A stretch of 64,000 nucleotides of DNA. Source: Pseudoalteromonas sp. XMcav2-N (GTDB taxonomy: Bacteria; Pseudomonadota; Gammaproteobacteria; Enterobacterales; Alteromonadaceae). Every line of letters begins with the position of its first letter. Positions within the stretch are counted from its first letter, which is position 1. The notes beneath the pieces were generated by a model. That model saw nothing but the letters and a program-made list of their open reading frames with translations, ran no database searches and was not told the origin of the DNA. A program made the position numbers and the translations under genes. Of the stretch, positions 9,186 to 20,025 are shown one piece after another. The stretch lies in assembly GCF_024124545.1 (NCBI RefSeq), contig NZ_JAMXSF010000005.1, positions 1 through 64,000 on the forward strand, read 5' to 3'.

Positions 9186-9647
9186 TTATGAGTTCGTGTC
9201 CTGATTAAAATGCATCATCTGGTGGATTTGCTCATACAGTGTTGCAGCATAACATTGAGCATCGATAAACCGTTTCGCAGTCAGATGTGTACGTACTTGC
9301 TCCAGTGTACCAGCTGCTGCCTGATTGCCCTGACTTTGCGCGAGTGACAGCCAGGCAATACCATGAAAAACACTTTTAGGCACACCCTGGCCTTTAATGA
9401 ACAGCATACCCAGATAAAACTGTGCTTTATTGTCGCCTGACATGGCAGCCAGGCGTAGCCATTTTGCGGCGAGCGGATATTGTTTATTTTTCAGATAATA
9501 AAGCCCTTTTTTATAGGTAGCTTTGCTATCCGTGTCTGAGGGCCAGCGGTTTTCAGAGTCTGGTGTTGCGGTCACAAACTCCAATACATTGAGGAGTTGT
9601 TGTTCCAAGTCATTGCCGTTTGCAACTGCTAATTGGTTCTTTTTCAT
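9186..9647 (-). CDS. Small Sel1-repeat protein
   Basis: A 153-aa protein with two Sel1-like (TPR-related) repeats: YPLAAKWLRLAAMSGDNKAQ followed by YLGMLFIKGQGVPKSVFHGI, in which the GQGVPKS turn is diagnostic. The N-terminal 45 residues are unstructured-looking and there is no signal peptide, so it is probably cytosolic and mediates protein contacts. The partner is unknown. It is divergent from the purine permease. Confidence 0.82.
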   Translation of the reverse strand: MKKNQLAVANGNDLEQQLLNVLEFVTATPDSENRWPSDTDSKATYKKGLYYLKNKQYPLAAKWLRLAAMSGDNKAQFYLGMLFIKGQGVPKSVFHGIAWLSLAQSQGNQAAAGTLEQVRTHLTAKRFIDAQCYAATLYEQIHQMMHFNQDTNS

Positions 9648-9765
9648 ACTGATTTCACTTAATACGACCTAGATCAGAGTGTAGTTGATTTTTAACTATT
9701 TTGTCCGATTACACCAGAGATTTATGATAAAATCCGGCTTTCGTTTCTATATAAAATACAAAGAC

Positions 9766-11055
9766 ATGCTGGAAAAATTATTTTCGCTCCGTGCACAGCA
9801 GAGCACAGTCAAAACCGAGTTTATTGCCGGTCTGACGACATTTGTCACTATGGTTTACATCGTGTTTGTTAACCCGGCCATGTTGGCTGAAGCGGGCATC
9901 GATCATGGCGCAGCGTTTGTCGCCACCTGTTTAGCGGCAGCCATTGGCTGCTTTATTATGGGCCTGTGGGCCAATTATCCTCTGGCCCTGGCACCAGGGA
10001 TGGGACTAAATGCCTTTTTTACTTACGGCGTTGTATTAGGTATGGGCCACACCTGGCAAAGCGCATTAGGCGCGGTATTTTTATCAGGCTGCCTGTTTTT
10101 ACTCCTGAGTGTTTTTAAAGTCAGGGAATGGGTTATCCAGGCAATTCCTCTGGTATTAAAACAAGCTATTGCGACGGGCATTGGTGCTTTTCTGGCACTG
10201 ATTGCGCTGAAAAATGCGCAGATCATTGTCGCCAGCCCAGCTACCTTTGTTCAATTGGGTGACATCACCAGCCCGGGTCCTCTGTTGGCCATTCTGAGCT
10301 TTTTTGTGATTGCAGCTCTGATGTACCGTGATATGAAAAGTGGTGTGTTACTGAGTATTTTATTGGTAACGGTTTTGGCTTGGGCTCTTGGCTTGGTTGA
10401 ATACTCAGGTATTGTGTCGGCACCGCCAAGCATTGCACCCACTTTGGCGCAACTGGATATTGCCAGCGCACTGGAAATTTCAATGCTGAGTGTCGTGTTT
10501 GCATTTTTGTTTGTTGATTTGTTCGATACCAGCGGTACTTTAGTTGCGGTTACGCAAAAAGCGGGGATTGCTGATCAGGAGGGGCGGATGCCGCGTCTGG
10601 GCAGAGCACTGTCTGCGGATAGTTCGGCGACCATTGCCGGCTCCTTCCTTGGCACGTCTACCACTACCTCTTATATCGAATCTGTGTCGGGTGTATCCGT
10701 GGGTGGCCGAACAGGTTTAACTGCCGTGGTCGTTGGATTGTGTTTCCTGCTTATGATGTTCTTCGCGCCATTGGCCCAGATGGTACCAGCTTATGCTACA
10801 GCAGGAGCCATATTGTACGTAGCTGTTTTGATGTTACAAAATCTGAAGCTAGTTAACTGGGATGATATGAGCGATGCGATACCGGTGAGCGTTGTACTGT
10901 TAATGACGCCGTTGACTTTTTCCATTGCTCACGGCATCGCACTTGGCTTTATTTCTTACACAGCGGTTAAACTGGCCTGTAATAAGCGAGAGGAAATTTC
11001 TATCAGTGTCTGGGTATTAACCCTGCTGTTTATTGTGAAGTTTGCGATCAGCTGA
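9766..11055 (+). CDS. NCS2-family (AzgA-like) purine permease
   Basis: Inner-membrane proton symporter for adenine/guanine/hypoxanthine. The 429-aa product starts MLEKLFSLRAQ, matching the family N-terminus; an in-frame extension to 9685 is possible but would add residues unlike the family. Signatures: TEFIAGLTTFVTMVYIVFVNP in TM1, GMGLNAFFTY, the glutamate-free substrate segment FLFVDLFDTSGT, and the SADSSATIAGSFLGTSTTTSYIES stretch characteristic of the AzgA branch. About 12-14 hydrophobic segments. No purine riboswitch was seen upstream. Convergent with the next gene, 6 bases apart. Confidence 0.92.
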   Translation: MLEKLFSLRAQQSTVKTEFIAGLTTFVTMVYIVFVNPAMLAEAGIDHGAAFVATCLAAAIGCFIMGLWANYPLALAPGMGLNAFFTYGVVLGMGHTWQSALGAVFLSGCLFLLLSVFKVREWVIQAIPLVLKQAIATGIGAFLALIALKNAQIIVASPATFVQLGDITSPGPLLAILSFFVIAALMYRDMKSGVLLSILLVTVLAWALGLVEYSGIVSAPPSIAPTLAQLDIASALEISMLSVVFAFLFVDLFDTSGTLVAVTQKAGIADQEGRMPRLGRALSADSSATIAGSFLGTSTTTSYIESVSGVSVGGRTGLTAVVVGLCFLLMMFFAPLAQMVPAYATAGAILYVAVLMLQNLKLVNWDDMSDAIPVSVVLLMTPLTFSIAHGIALGFISYTAVKLACNKREEISISVWVLTLLFIVKFAIS

Positions 11056-11061
11056 CGCTGA

Positions 11062-11823
11062 TCACCACTTTTTCTTGGGGGCGAAAAGGACGTCGAGATC
11101 GTCCTTTTCTTTCTCGGCTTTCTTTTTCACCGCAGAGGCGTTAGAGGCTTTGAGCTCTGTGCTGATCTCACTCAAGTATCCTTCTAACAATGTTTTCTTT
11201 TCATTAATGTATTCATCTGAATAAGAAACACCGCAAATAATCGCATAGGCTTTTTCAAAGTATTGTCGAGCTGAGCCTACCATGTTGGCGCTTTTAGCAG
11301 ACAGCCCCCGCTTGATTTGGCTTTCAACGTTGATCCTAAGCTGCAACCGCTCCATTTTACGGTCTTCTTGCACGAATACCTGCGTGTCTACCTTGCCTTT
11401 ACTATGCTCTGAGCGCAGCAGGTGGCGTAATTTTTTAATTCCCTGAACCAGTGCAATGAGTTGTTTGTCGTTATCGGGCAGGGCTACTTTATCAGATTCG
11501 TTGGCATTTTGGGGCTCATTATTCATACGCTCCTGTGACTCATGCATACGGCTTTTCAGTTCGCGAGAGGTAGGAGACAATTCAACCATAGCAACGAGCG
11601 CATCATGCACTCGACGTTGAATGATACGGATCATTGCGCCCGACATAGGAATATTGCTGCTGTTGAGGATCACGTCTTCGGCTTCTTCTATGATCCGCTT
11701 TTGTTTGGCCAGCTCTTTACGGCGCTCCGCTTCTTGTTTTTCTCTGTGTTGTTGAATAGCACTAACCCACACAGCAATTACAATGAGTGCTACAATCAAC
11801 AAAATTATTACGGTAACAAACAT
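11062..11823 (-). CDS. Membrane-anchored coiled-coil protein of unknown function
   Basis: A 253-aa protein. One N-terminal membrane segment (about 3-22) is followed by a charged coiled coil (about 24-50, HREKQEAERRKELAKQKR), a compact helical domain, a basic helical region with a TPR-like tail (ARQYFEKAYAIICG), and a lysine-rich C-terminus. It is probably an inner-membrane protein with its bulk in the cytosol. I do not recognise a family with a defined activity. Confidence 0.8.
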   Translation of the reverse strand: MFVTVIILLIVALIVIAVWVSAIQQHREKQEAERRKELAKQKRIIEEAEDVILNSSNIPMSGAMIRIIQRRVHDALVAMVELSPTSRELKSRMHESQERMNNEPQNANESDKVALPDNDKQLIALVQGIKKLRHLLRSEHSKGKVDTQVFVQEDRKMERLQLRINVESQIKRGLSAKSANMVGSARQYFEKAYAIICGVSYSDEYINEKKTLLEGYLSEISTELKASNASAVKKKAEKEKDDLDVLFAPKKKW

Positions 11824-12086
11824 ACCCGGATCTCTTCGTAAATCATACAGCTGATAGTTTTTTTATATTACATCAAATAATTGCGGATTGAACAGTGTTA
11901 ATAACAAGAGACTTGAAAATCCAGCAAATTCCATCATTTTTTAGTATAGCTTAATGACCGGAAGCTGGCTCTAATAGGCTGGGGAAAGTATTGTCCTATC
12001 GGATAGACTATAATTATGCTAGGCTGAGTCATTATTTGCCTGTATCTAATGATAGCTGGCCTAGTCGTACACCAGATAACAATTAA

Positions 12087-13079
<993 letters not shown>

Positions 13080-13255
13080 GAGGTACCAACTTCACTTAAT
13101 ACCTGTTCAATTTGAAAGAGCAAATATGACGCTAACTGTGTGAAAAATTCTCATTTAGAACAACTAAATAGCAAAATTTTTGCCTGGTTATCGACGATAT
13201 TTTCTCGCCTCAGAATAGAACACTTAATTAAGCAAATTGGTACGAATAGACAATA

Positions 13256-13281
13256 AAAAAGCCGCAATCGCGGCTTTTTTA
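13256..13281. terminator. Terminator between cysB and sdaA
   Basis: AAAAAAGCCGC-AATC-GCGGCTTTTTT forms a strong GC hairpin flanked by A and T runs, usable from both strands; convergent genes end on either side. Confidence 0.9.
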
Positions 13282-13298
13282 CGTACAGACCTTACTGG

Positions 13299-14675
13299 TT
13301 AACACTCGATAATATTAACCGCCAGACCACCACGTGCTGTTTCTTTATATTTTGTTTTCATATCATTACCCGTATCGAGCATGGTTTTGATCACTTTATC
13401 TAAAGACACTTTCTGCTCACCACTGCCACGCATAGCAAGGCGCGAAGCGTTGATGGCTTTTACTGCACCCATGGCATTTCGTTCAATACAAGGCACCTGA
13501 ACTAACCCGCCAACCGGGTCACAAGTCAGGCCCAGGTTATGCTCCATGCCAATTTCCGCGGCATTCTCTACATGTACGACATTGCCACCCATGATTTCTG
13601 TCAGGGCTCCAGCTGCCATAGAGCACGCTACCCCCACTTCTCCCTGACAGCCTACTTCGGCACCAGAGATCGAAGCATTTTTCTTGTACAGAATGCCAAT
13701 TGCCGCAGCTGTTAGCAGGTAGCGTGTGGCAATTTCTGCGTCCACTTCTTTGATGAATGTGTGGTAATACATGAGCACCGCAGGCAAAATCCCGGCTGCG
13801 CCATTAGTCGGTGCTGTGACAACCCGACCGCCCGCTGCATTTTCTTCATTCACGGCCAGTGCGAACAGGTCAACCCAGTCCATAGCACGTAGCGGATCAT
13901 TACTGTTTTCCACATTCAGTTTTAAGTACAAGCTTGGAGCGCGACGTTTTACCTTTAATCCTCCAGGTAATATGCCCTCAGTACGCATGCCGCGTTCAAT
14001 ACAGGCTTTCATTACTTCCCAGATATGGAACAGTTCAGCTTTAATTTCCTGTTCGCTGCGCAGCGTTTTTTCATTGTGCATCATTAGAGAAGACACACTC
14101 AGGCCCGTCTCTTTACACATTTCCAGCAGCTGCTGGGCATTTTCAAAAGGATAGGGGGCCGGGTTCTGTTCACGTACATCCAACGCGGCTTGCTTTTCGT
14201 TGTCAAACTGTTCTTCGGTTACAATAAATCCACCACCGATTGAGTAGTAAACTTGGCTATGTACTAGCTCAGAACCAGAGAAAGCTTGCAGCTCCATCGC
14301 ATTAGAGTGTTTTGGCAGGGTTTTACGACGATGGAAGACAATCGCCCCTTGTTTAGGGAAAGCGGCTTTGTGAGTCTTGTCCAGATAAATCACTTGCTCG
14401 CGCTCAATGGTATCCAGAATTTCTGGCACTTTGTCCGCATCTACTGATTCTGGATCGTATCCAGCTAAGCCCAGGATCACTGCTTTACCTGAGCCGTGGC
14501 CTATGCCAGTTTGGCCCAGCGAGCCAAATAGCTCTACTTTTACTGATGTGATCTGATCAATTATGTTGTTGTCCTGCAGGTCTTTCACAAACAGGCGCGA
14601 AGCGCGCATAGGTCCGACAGTATGGGAAGATGACGGCCCAATACCAATACTGAACATATCAAATGCACTAATCAT
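13299..14675 (-). CDS. sdaA: L-serine ammonia-lyase (iron-sulfur dependent)
   Basis: Deaminates L-serine to pyruvate and ammonia with a 4Fe-4S cluster. It is a single-chain 458-aa enzyme: N-terminal beta domain starting [20 protein letters not shown], and alpha domain with [20 protein letters not shown] and [16 protein letters not shown]; the cysteines C in GCQGE, CDPV and VPCIER are the cluster ligands of the family. It is downstream of pabB and nudL on the same strand (196 bases after nudL), the same order as pabB-nudL-sdaA in E. coli. Confidence 0.96.
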   Translation of the reverse strand: MISAFDMFSIGIGPSSSHTVGPMRASRLFVKDLQDNNIIDQITSVKVELFGSLGQTGIGHGSGKAVILGLAGYDPESVDADKVPEILDTIEREQVIYLDKTHKAAFPKQGAIVFHRRKTLPKHSNAMELQAFSGSELVHSQVYYSIGGGFIVTEEQFDNEKQAALDVREQNPAPYPFENAQQLLEMCKETGLSVSSLMMHNEKTLRSEQEIKAELFHIWEVMKACIERGMRTEGILPGGLKVKRRAPSLYLKLNVENSNDPLRAMDWVDLFALAVNEENAAGGRVVTAPTNGAAGILPAVLMYYHTFIKEVDAEIATRYLLTAAAIGILYKKNASISGAEVGCQGEVGVACSMAAGALTEIMGGNVVHVENAAEIGMEHNLGLTCDPVGGLVQVPCIERNAMGAVKAINASRLAMRGSGEQKVSLDKVIKTMLDTGNDMKTKYKETARGGLAVNIIEC

Positions 14676-14871
14676 AAATTCTACTCAACATTGCCTCTGA
14701 ACGGGCGCACATCATAACGTTAATTATTGCATAAGTAACCCATTTCACAGCAAAATTGTATACAGTTTTGGTTGGGCTAGAAGTGGATATAGCCAATGAG
14801 CGGCAATAAGTACTCGAAAGCGTACAAACTCATTTGGTTATAGCGCAATTTGATGGCAAGTTTTAGACAGG

Positions 14872-15429
14872 TCAGGCCACTCTGGCAAGTAGCTGCTGAA
14901 CTATTTTGGCAGTCGCCCCCCAGAGTAACCCGTGCTCTGTCATCAGGCCGTTAAATGTCACTGATTTGCCCCGCAACTGGGTCTGAACTGGTTGCCAGGC
15001 GCGTTGTTGTGCAAGCAGAGATAACGGCAGAGTAAATACCTGTTCTACTTCATCGCTGTGCGTTTCCCAGGTTGCATTGTGATTTAAAACTGCCAGAACA
15101 GGTGTTATGCGAAAGCCTGTCAGTGTGGTGTGTAAAGGTAACACCCCAACGGGGTTAACTTGCTGCGGATCAAGGGCAATTTCTTCCTGACTTTCACGTA
15201 GTGCTGTGGTGATCACAGAGGCGTCTTGTAATTCAACTTTGCCTCCCGGAAAACATAGCTGACTAGGGTGGCTGCGTAGTTGAGCACTGCGTTTGCAAAG
15301 TAGCATCGAGGCTTCTCCATTCACCTCTAACAGTGGCACCAAAACGGCACTTTCCTGACCTTGTCCTAAAACAGGTGTCTGGTTTGAGTCGCTCAGGCTA
15401 AAGCGACTTATGACGTGTTGTAGATTCAT
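14872..15429 (-). CDS. nudL: Nudix CoA pyrophosphatase, NudL-like
   Basis: A 185-aa Nudix hydrolase that probably cleaves coenzyme A or its derivatives to 4'-phosphopantetheine and 3',5'-ADP. The CoAse signature LCFPGGKVELQDAS precedes the Nudix helix ALRESQEEIAL, with RE and EE metal ligands. The ATG overlaps the stop of pabB (ATGA, 4-base overlap), so the two are translationally coupled. Confidence 0.92.
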   Translation of the reverse strand: MNLQHVISRFSLSDSNQTPVLGQGQESAVLVPLLEVNGEASMLLCKRSAQLRSHPSQLCFPGGKVELQDASVITTALRESQEEIALDPQQVNPVGVLPLHTTLTGFRITPVLAVLNHNATWETHSDEVEQVFTLPLSLLAQQRAWQPVQTQLRGKSVTFNGLMTEHGLLWGATAKIVQQLLARVA

Positions 15430-16766
15430 AGGATGGGCAGTATCTTGTTCACCTTGTGATAAGTCTCCTGATACTCTAACTCACAGTCGGAGTCTGCGAC
15501 AATCCCTCCACCGGCCCAGCAGTAAATTTTTTGCTGATGACACACTAATGTTCGGATGGTAATCGATGTGTCCATCGCACCACAGGCACTAAGATAGCCT
15601 ACAGAACCACAATAGGCGCTACGTCTGTGCGGCTCTAATTCTTCAATGATTTCCATTGCGCGGATCTTTGGTGCTCCTGTGATAGATCCGCCGGGAAATG
15701 CGGCTTTAAGCTGGTCGACTGCGGTTTTACCTTCTGCGAGTTGAGCGGTAACAGTACTGACCAGATGGTGTACGGCAGGGAAGCTTTCAATTTCAAATAG
15801 TTTGGGAACCTGCACACTGCCTGGCTTAGCCACTTTGCCAAGGTCGTTGCGCAGCAGATCGACAATCATCACGTTTTCAGCACGATCTTTGGGGCTGCGC
15901 TGTAAAGCCGCTGCCTGCTGTGCATCCGCCTGCTGATCTTGTAATCTGGGCAAGGTACCTTTGATTGGTTTGGTCTCTACCTGGCCTTGACGCACTGAGA
16001 TAAAGCGCTCTGGAGATACCGACACAATGGCATCTTCTCCAAGGTTAATAAACGCAGAGAAAGGTGCCTGGTTCTTAGCTCGTAAGGTTTTATAAGCACA
16101 CCAGGGTGAACCCTGGTACTCGGCACTAAACCTTTGTGCCAGGTTTATCTGATAACAGTCGCCACTTTTCAGATAAGCATGGATACGGGCAAATTTGGCG
16201 GCGTATTCGGTCTGAGTCATATTTGCCTGCCAATGACTGGTCAGGGTAAATTTATCCCCTTCGTGGCGATGTTGCTCAATGAGCGAGCGGTAAGTACTGA
16301 GTCGGTTGTAACCTGGCTGAGTAACAAAGTACCAGCGATTAAGGCGATTATCACGGATCAGTGCATCAGGATAAAGGCCGGCTACCATATCTGGTATTGC
16401 AATGTCCTGTACTGCACTTTGAGGTATGCTTTCTATATATCTGCCAAGATCGTAGCCAAAGTAGCCGAGCCAGCCGCCACAAAAGGGGAGGTCTGGATGT
16501 GAAATGGCTTTCAGTTCAGCCAGTTTCTCTTGCATGATAGTGAATCCGTCTCGCTCAACGTGCGCACCATCAAGATAAAATTGCCCAGCTCTGGCTTCGA
16601 GTATGCACACTGGGTTGATACTCATGATATCAAACCGGCTATTCTCGTGTTTAGCATCGCTGGAGTCGAGCAGTATCGCCAGCGGCGCAGAGGCAAGGGT
16701 GTCGAACACCTCAATGGTTGACAAAGAAATGTCTAGTTCAATGGTGTTATTACCTGGATTTGTCAT
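15426..16766 (-). CDS. pabB: Aminodeoxychorismate synthase component I
   Basis: Forms 4-amino-4-deoxychorismate from chorismate with ammonia from PabA, in folate synthesis. The 446-aa chorismate-binding protein has an N-terminal subdomain with GWLGYFGYDLGRY, then VSPERFI, the PIKGT motif whose lysine attacks chorismate in PabB, DLLRNDLGKVAKPGSV, and FPGGSITGAPKIRAMEIIEELEP. The PIKGT lysine favours PabB over anthranilate synthase TrpE. It is first in the pabB-nudL pair and divergent from the fumarase gene. Confidence 0.95.
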   Translation of the reverse strand: MTNPGNNTIELDISLSTIEVFDTLASAPLAILLDSSDAKHENSRFDIMSINPVCILEARAGQFYLDGAHVERDGFTIMQEKLAELKAISHPDLPFCGGWLGYFGYDLGRYIESIPQSAVQDIAIPDMVAGLYPDALIRDNRLNRWYFVTQPGYNRLSTYRSLIEQHRHEGDKFTLTSHWQANMTQTEYAAKFARIHAYLKSGDCYQINLAQRFSAEYQGSPWCAYKTLRAKNQAPFSAFINLGEDAIVSVSPERFISVRQGQVETKPIKGTLPRLQDQQADAQQAAALQRSPKDRAENVMIVDLLRNDLGKVAKPGSVQVPKLFEIESFPAVHHLVSTVTAQLAEGKTAVDQLKAAFPGGSITGAPKIRAMEIIEELEPHRRSAYCGSVGYLSACGAMDTSITIRTLVCHQQKIYCWAGGGIVADSDCELEYQETYHKVNKILPIL

Positions 16767-16903
16767 TAACTGAACCCGAATGCTAGCCCGAAACGGGCGA
16801 GGAGGGTATCATAATTGTCATTGAATCCATAGCGTGTTTGATTGCATCCCACCTTGTGAATTTGGATAAGCACAGGACTTTAGTCGCTAATCTGTGATTG
16901 CGA

Positions 16904-16932
16904 TACTCACTTTTAGCAAGATGGTATATAAT
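16904..16932 (+). promoter_or_regulatory. Probable fumarase promoter
   Basis: A consensus -10 TATAAT at 16927-16932 is preceded after 17 bases by TACTCA, a weak -35. It is 60 bases before the fumarase ATG. The -10 is convincing, the -35 is not. Confidence 0.5.
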
Positions 16933-16991
16933 CGCGCCTCTCAATAAACACCGGTTTACCTCGTCACAGACCGGAGAATAAAGGAACCGTC

Positions 16992-18518
16992 ATGAGTACT
17001 ATTCGTCAGCAAGACTTTATTGACAGCATCGAAGATGCGTTACAATACATTTCTTACTACCACCCATTAGATTTTGTTCAGGCTTTAGAAAAAGCGTACG
17101 ACAAAGAACAAAGTAAAGCAGCTAAAGATGCGATTGCACAAATCTTGATTAACTCTCGTATGTCTGCAGAGGGCAAGCGTCCGTTATGTCAGGATACGGG
17201 GATCGTGACCTGTTTTGTAAAGGTCGGTATGGATGTTAAATGGGACAAGACGGACCTGACTGTACAGCAAATGGTGGACGAAGGTACACGTCGTGCTTAC
17301 ACCAATCCAGATAATCCGTTGCGTGCTTCCATAGTTGCAGACCCTGCTGGTGCGCGTAAAAACACCAAAGACAATACGCCTTCTGTTGTGCACATCGATA
17401 TGGTACCGGGCGCCGAGGTTGAGGTGATGATAGCAGCCAAGGGTGGTGGTTCAGAGAACAAGACGAAAATGGTGATGCTGAACCCATCAGACGATGTTGC
17501 TGCCTGGGTAGAGAAAACGTTACCGACTATGGGTGCTGGCTGGTGTCCACCAGGCATGCTGGGAATAGGTATCGGTGGTACTGCTGAAAAAGCAGCAGTA
17601 TTGGCAAAAGAGTCTCTGATGGATCCGGTTGATATCCACGAGCTTATCGAGCGTGGTGCTGAAACGGCGGAAGAAAAACTACGCCTGGAAATTTTCGAAC
17701 GCGCGAACAAACTCGGTATTGGTGCGCAGGGCCTGGGCGGTCTGACTACGGTTGTTGACGTTAAGATCAAGTCTGCCCCAACACACGCTGCTTCTAAACC
17801 TGTGGTTATGATCCCTAACTGTGCTGCAACTCGTCACGTACACTTTACGCTGGACGGTTCGGGTCCTGCTGATCTTAAAGCGCCGAAACTTGAAGACTGG
17901 CCTGAAGTGACCTGGGAAGTGGGTGAAGATACGCGTCGAGTTAACCTGGATGAAATCACCAAAGAAGATATCCAGGACTGGAAAATGGGTGAGACCGTGT
18001 TGCTATCCGGTAAGATCCTGACTGGCCGTGATGCAGCACATAAACGTTTGCAGGATATGATTAACTCAGGTGAAGGACTGCCAGAGGGTGTTGACCTGAC
18101 TAACAAGTTTATTTACTACGTGGGTCCTGTTGATGCAGTTGGCGATGAAGTAGTGGGTCCTGCTGGCCCAACAACATCGACGCGCATGGATAAGTTCACT
18201 GATCTGATGTTAGAGAAGACTGGACTGATCGGCATGATCGGTAAGGCTGAGCGTGGTCCAGCTACGGTCGAGTCTATTAAAGAAAACAAAGCCGTCTATC
18301 TGATGGCGGTAGGTGGCGCAGCTTATCTGGTAGCCAAAGCAATTAAGAAAGCCAGAGTGGTTGCGTTTGAAGATCTCGGTATGGAAGCCATCTACGAATT
18401 TGAAGTAGAAGACATGCCTGTGACTGTTGCCGTTGACAGTGACGGTGTGAATGCCCATACGCAGGGGCCAGCTATCTGGAAAGCTAAGATAGAAGAGCTG
18501 GATAGCAAGCTTAAGTAA
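16992..18518 (+). CDS. fumA: Class I (4Fe-4S) fumarate hydratase
   Basis: Interconverts fumarate and malate in the TCA cycle using an oxygen-sensitive 4Fe-4S cluster. The 508-aa product has the N-terminal alpha domain (KRPLCQDTGIVTCFVKVG; GMLGIGIGGTAEKAAVLAKE; NCAATRHVHFTLDG) and the C-terminal beta domain (GPVDAVGDEVVGPAGPTTSTRMDKF; GKAERGP; VGGAAYLVAKAIKKA). Cluster cysteines are those in LCQDTG, GWCPPG and NCAATR. SD GGAGAATAAAGGAACC. Closed by a terminator at 18541. Confidence 0.95.
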   Translation: MSTIRQQDFIDSIEDALQYISYYHPLDFVQALEKAYDKEQSKAAKDAIAQILINSRMSAEGKRPLCQDTGIVTCFVKVGMDVKWDKTDLTVQQMVDEGTRRAYTNPDNPLRASIVADPAGARKNTKDNTPSVVHIDMVPGAEVEVMIAAKGGGSENKTKMVMLNPSDDVAAWVEKTLPTMGAGWCPPGMLGIGIGGTAEKAAVLAKESLMDPVDIHELIERGAETAEEKLRLEIFERANKLGIGAQGLGGLTTVVDVKIKSAPTHAASKPVVMIPNCAATRHVHFTLDGSGPADLKAPKLEDWPEVTWEVGEDTRRVNLDEITKEDIQDWKMGETVLLSGKILTGRDAAHKRLQDMINSGEGLPEGVDLTNKFIYYVGPVDAVGDEVVGPAGPTTSTRMDKFTDLMLEKTGLIGMIGKAERGPATVESIKENKAVYLMAVGGAAYLVAKAIKKARVVAFEDLGMEAIYEFEVEDMPVTVAVDSDGVNAHTQGPAIWKAKIEELDSKLK

Positions 18519-18540
18519 GCGGTTATCAAGACAGATTTAA

Positions 18541-18565
18541 AAAGAGGGCGCGGCCCTCTTTTTTT
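18541..18565 (+). terminator. Terminator of the fumarase gene
   Basis: AAAGAGGG-CGCGG-CCCTCTTT followed by a run of seven T, starting 23 bases after the stop codon. Confidence 0.9.
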
Positions 18566-18929
18566 GATCTCCCGGCATTGGGTTTGGCTACAGATATAGC
18601 TCACTCCAGGACGTTGGGTATCCACCCCCTCCTGTCTCATCAGACCTGTTGAATTCGTAAAAATAATAGTACGCAAACAAGCCTGTTGACGTTTACGTAA
18701 AGATTAACCACCAGAAATTGTAAAAATAACGAAGAATTAAACTCATTTGAATCGACATAATGCATAATTAAGCCAATATATGGCTATTTAATGTATCATG
18801 CAGGCAGCTTTAACGCTTTTAGAGTCAATATCAACTCATATTGTGGATTGGATAGTGAGTTAGTGATACAGTTCGATGAATTTCAGCGCTATCTGACTCA
18901 AAGTCAGTCTATAACGGAGAACAAACAAA
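18566..18929. other. Long leader region of the leucine dehydrogenase gene
   Basis: No open frame of note. It holds an imperfect 16-bp palindrome at 18686-18701 and AT-rich sequence; the SD AACGGAGAAC precedes the GTG start. Confidence 0.6.
18686..18701. promoter_or_regulatory. LiuR-like operator
   Basis: TTGACGTTTACGTAAA is a near-palindrome (14 of 16 positions symmetric). It resembles, from memory, the site of the MerR-family regulator LiuR that controls branched-chain amino acid degradation, including leucine dehydrogenase, in Alteromonadales. It lies 229 bases before the GTG, so the leader would be long. Confidence 0.5.
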
Positions 18930-19970
18930 GTGGCTGTATTTAACCAAGTTGAATTTGATAACCACGAACAGGTGGTTTTTTGTTCTGATGAGGCTTCAGG
19001 CCTGAAGGCAATCATTGCTGTTCACAACACCAAACTGGGCCCGGCCGTTGGCGGTTGTCGCCTATGGGACTATGCAGACGATGCAGATGCTGTGTACGAC
19101 GTACTGCGCCTTTCAAAAGGTATGACCTATAAAAACGCGGTTGCTCGTTTGCCTTTCGGTGGCGGTAAATCTGTGATCATTGGTGATGCTAAAAAAATCA
19201 AATCTGAAGCGTTATTCAGAGCATTTGGCAGACACCTTGAGCGCCTTGGTGGTAGCTACTACTCAGCCGAAGACGTGAACATCACAACTGGTGATGTGAT
19301 GACAATGCATAAAGAGACTAACTATGTAATGGGTCTTGAGGGCAAAAGTGGCAACCCGTCGCCGTTCACTGCGCTGGGCACATTCTTGGGTATTAAGGCT
19401 GCCTATCAGCATAAGCATGGTCATCAGGACCTGTCTGGCATAAAAGTGTCAGTGCAAGGTCTCGGTGCTGTTGCATATACTTTGTGTAAGCATTTGCACG
19501 AAGCGGGTGCTGAGTTATTCGTGACTGATATCAATCAGGCATCGATTGACAGAGTCGTGAATGACTTTGGCGCGACTGCCGTGAGCATTGACGAAATCTA
19601 TGATCTGGATGTGGACGTTTATGCGCCTTGTGCTTTGGGTGCAACGGTTAATGATGAGACGATTCCTCGTATCAAAGCCAATATTATTGCGGGCTGCGCG
19701 AACAACCAGCTTGCTGAGTCCAGACATGGTGAAATCTTACGTGAAAAAGGTGTGCTTTATGCCCCTGATTACGTTATCAACGCCGGTGGTATCATCAATG
19801 TGTACTACGAAACTAAGCCGGAAGGTTATAGTGAAGAAGCGGCGACCAAGCATGTTGAAGGCATCTACGATACTTTGACAGAAATCTTTGCTCGCTCTGA
19901 TGCTGAGCAAAAGTCAACTCACCTGATTGCCGACGAGCTTGCACAGGAGATCATCGCAAACGGTTTGTAA
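18930..19970 (+). CDS. Leucine (Leu/Val/Phe) dehydrogenase
   Basis: NAD-dependent oxidative deamination of branched-chain amino acids to 2-oxo acids, a first step of their catabolism. 346 aa starting at GTG. The N-terminal domain has KLGPAVGGCRLWDY, the glycine-rich catalytic segment RLPFGGGKSVIIGD with the active-site Lys, and SAEDVNI. The Rossmann half has VQGLGAVAYTLCKHL (NAD binding), ANIIAGCANNQL and PDYVINAGGIINVYYE. It is shorter than glutamate dehydrogenases, as expected for Leu/Phe/Val enzymes. Confidence 0.94.
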   Translation: MAVFNQVEFDNHEQVVFCSDEASGLKAIIAVHNTKLGPAVGGCRLWDYADDADAVYDVLRLSKGMTYKNAVARLPFGGGKSVIIGDAKKIKSEALFRAFGRHLERLGGSYYSAEDVNITTGDVMTMHKETNYVMGLEGKSGNPSPFTALGTFLGIKAAYQHKHGHQDLSGIKVSVQGLGAVAYTLCKHLHEAGAELFVTDINQASIDRVVNDFGATAVSIDEIYDLDVDVYAPCALGATVNDETIPRIKANIIAGCANNQLAESRHGEILREKGVLYAPDYVINAGGIINVYYETKPEGYSEEAATKHVEGIYDTLTEIFARSDAEQKSTHLIADELAQEIIANGL

Positions 19971-20025
19971 TCACCGGACGATGTCATCAATATAGAGGGG
20001 GTTATCACTCCCTCTATATTAAACT

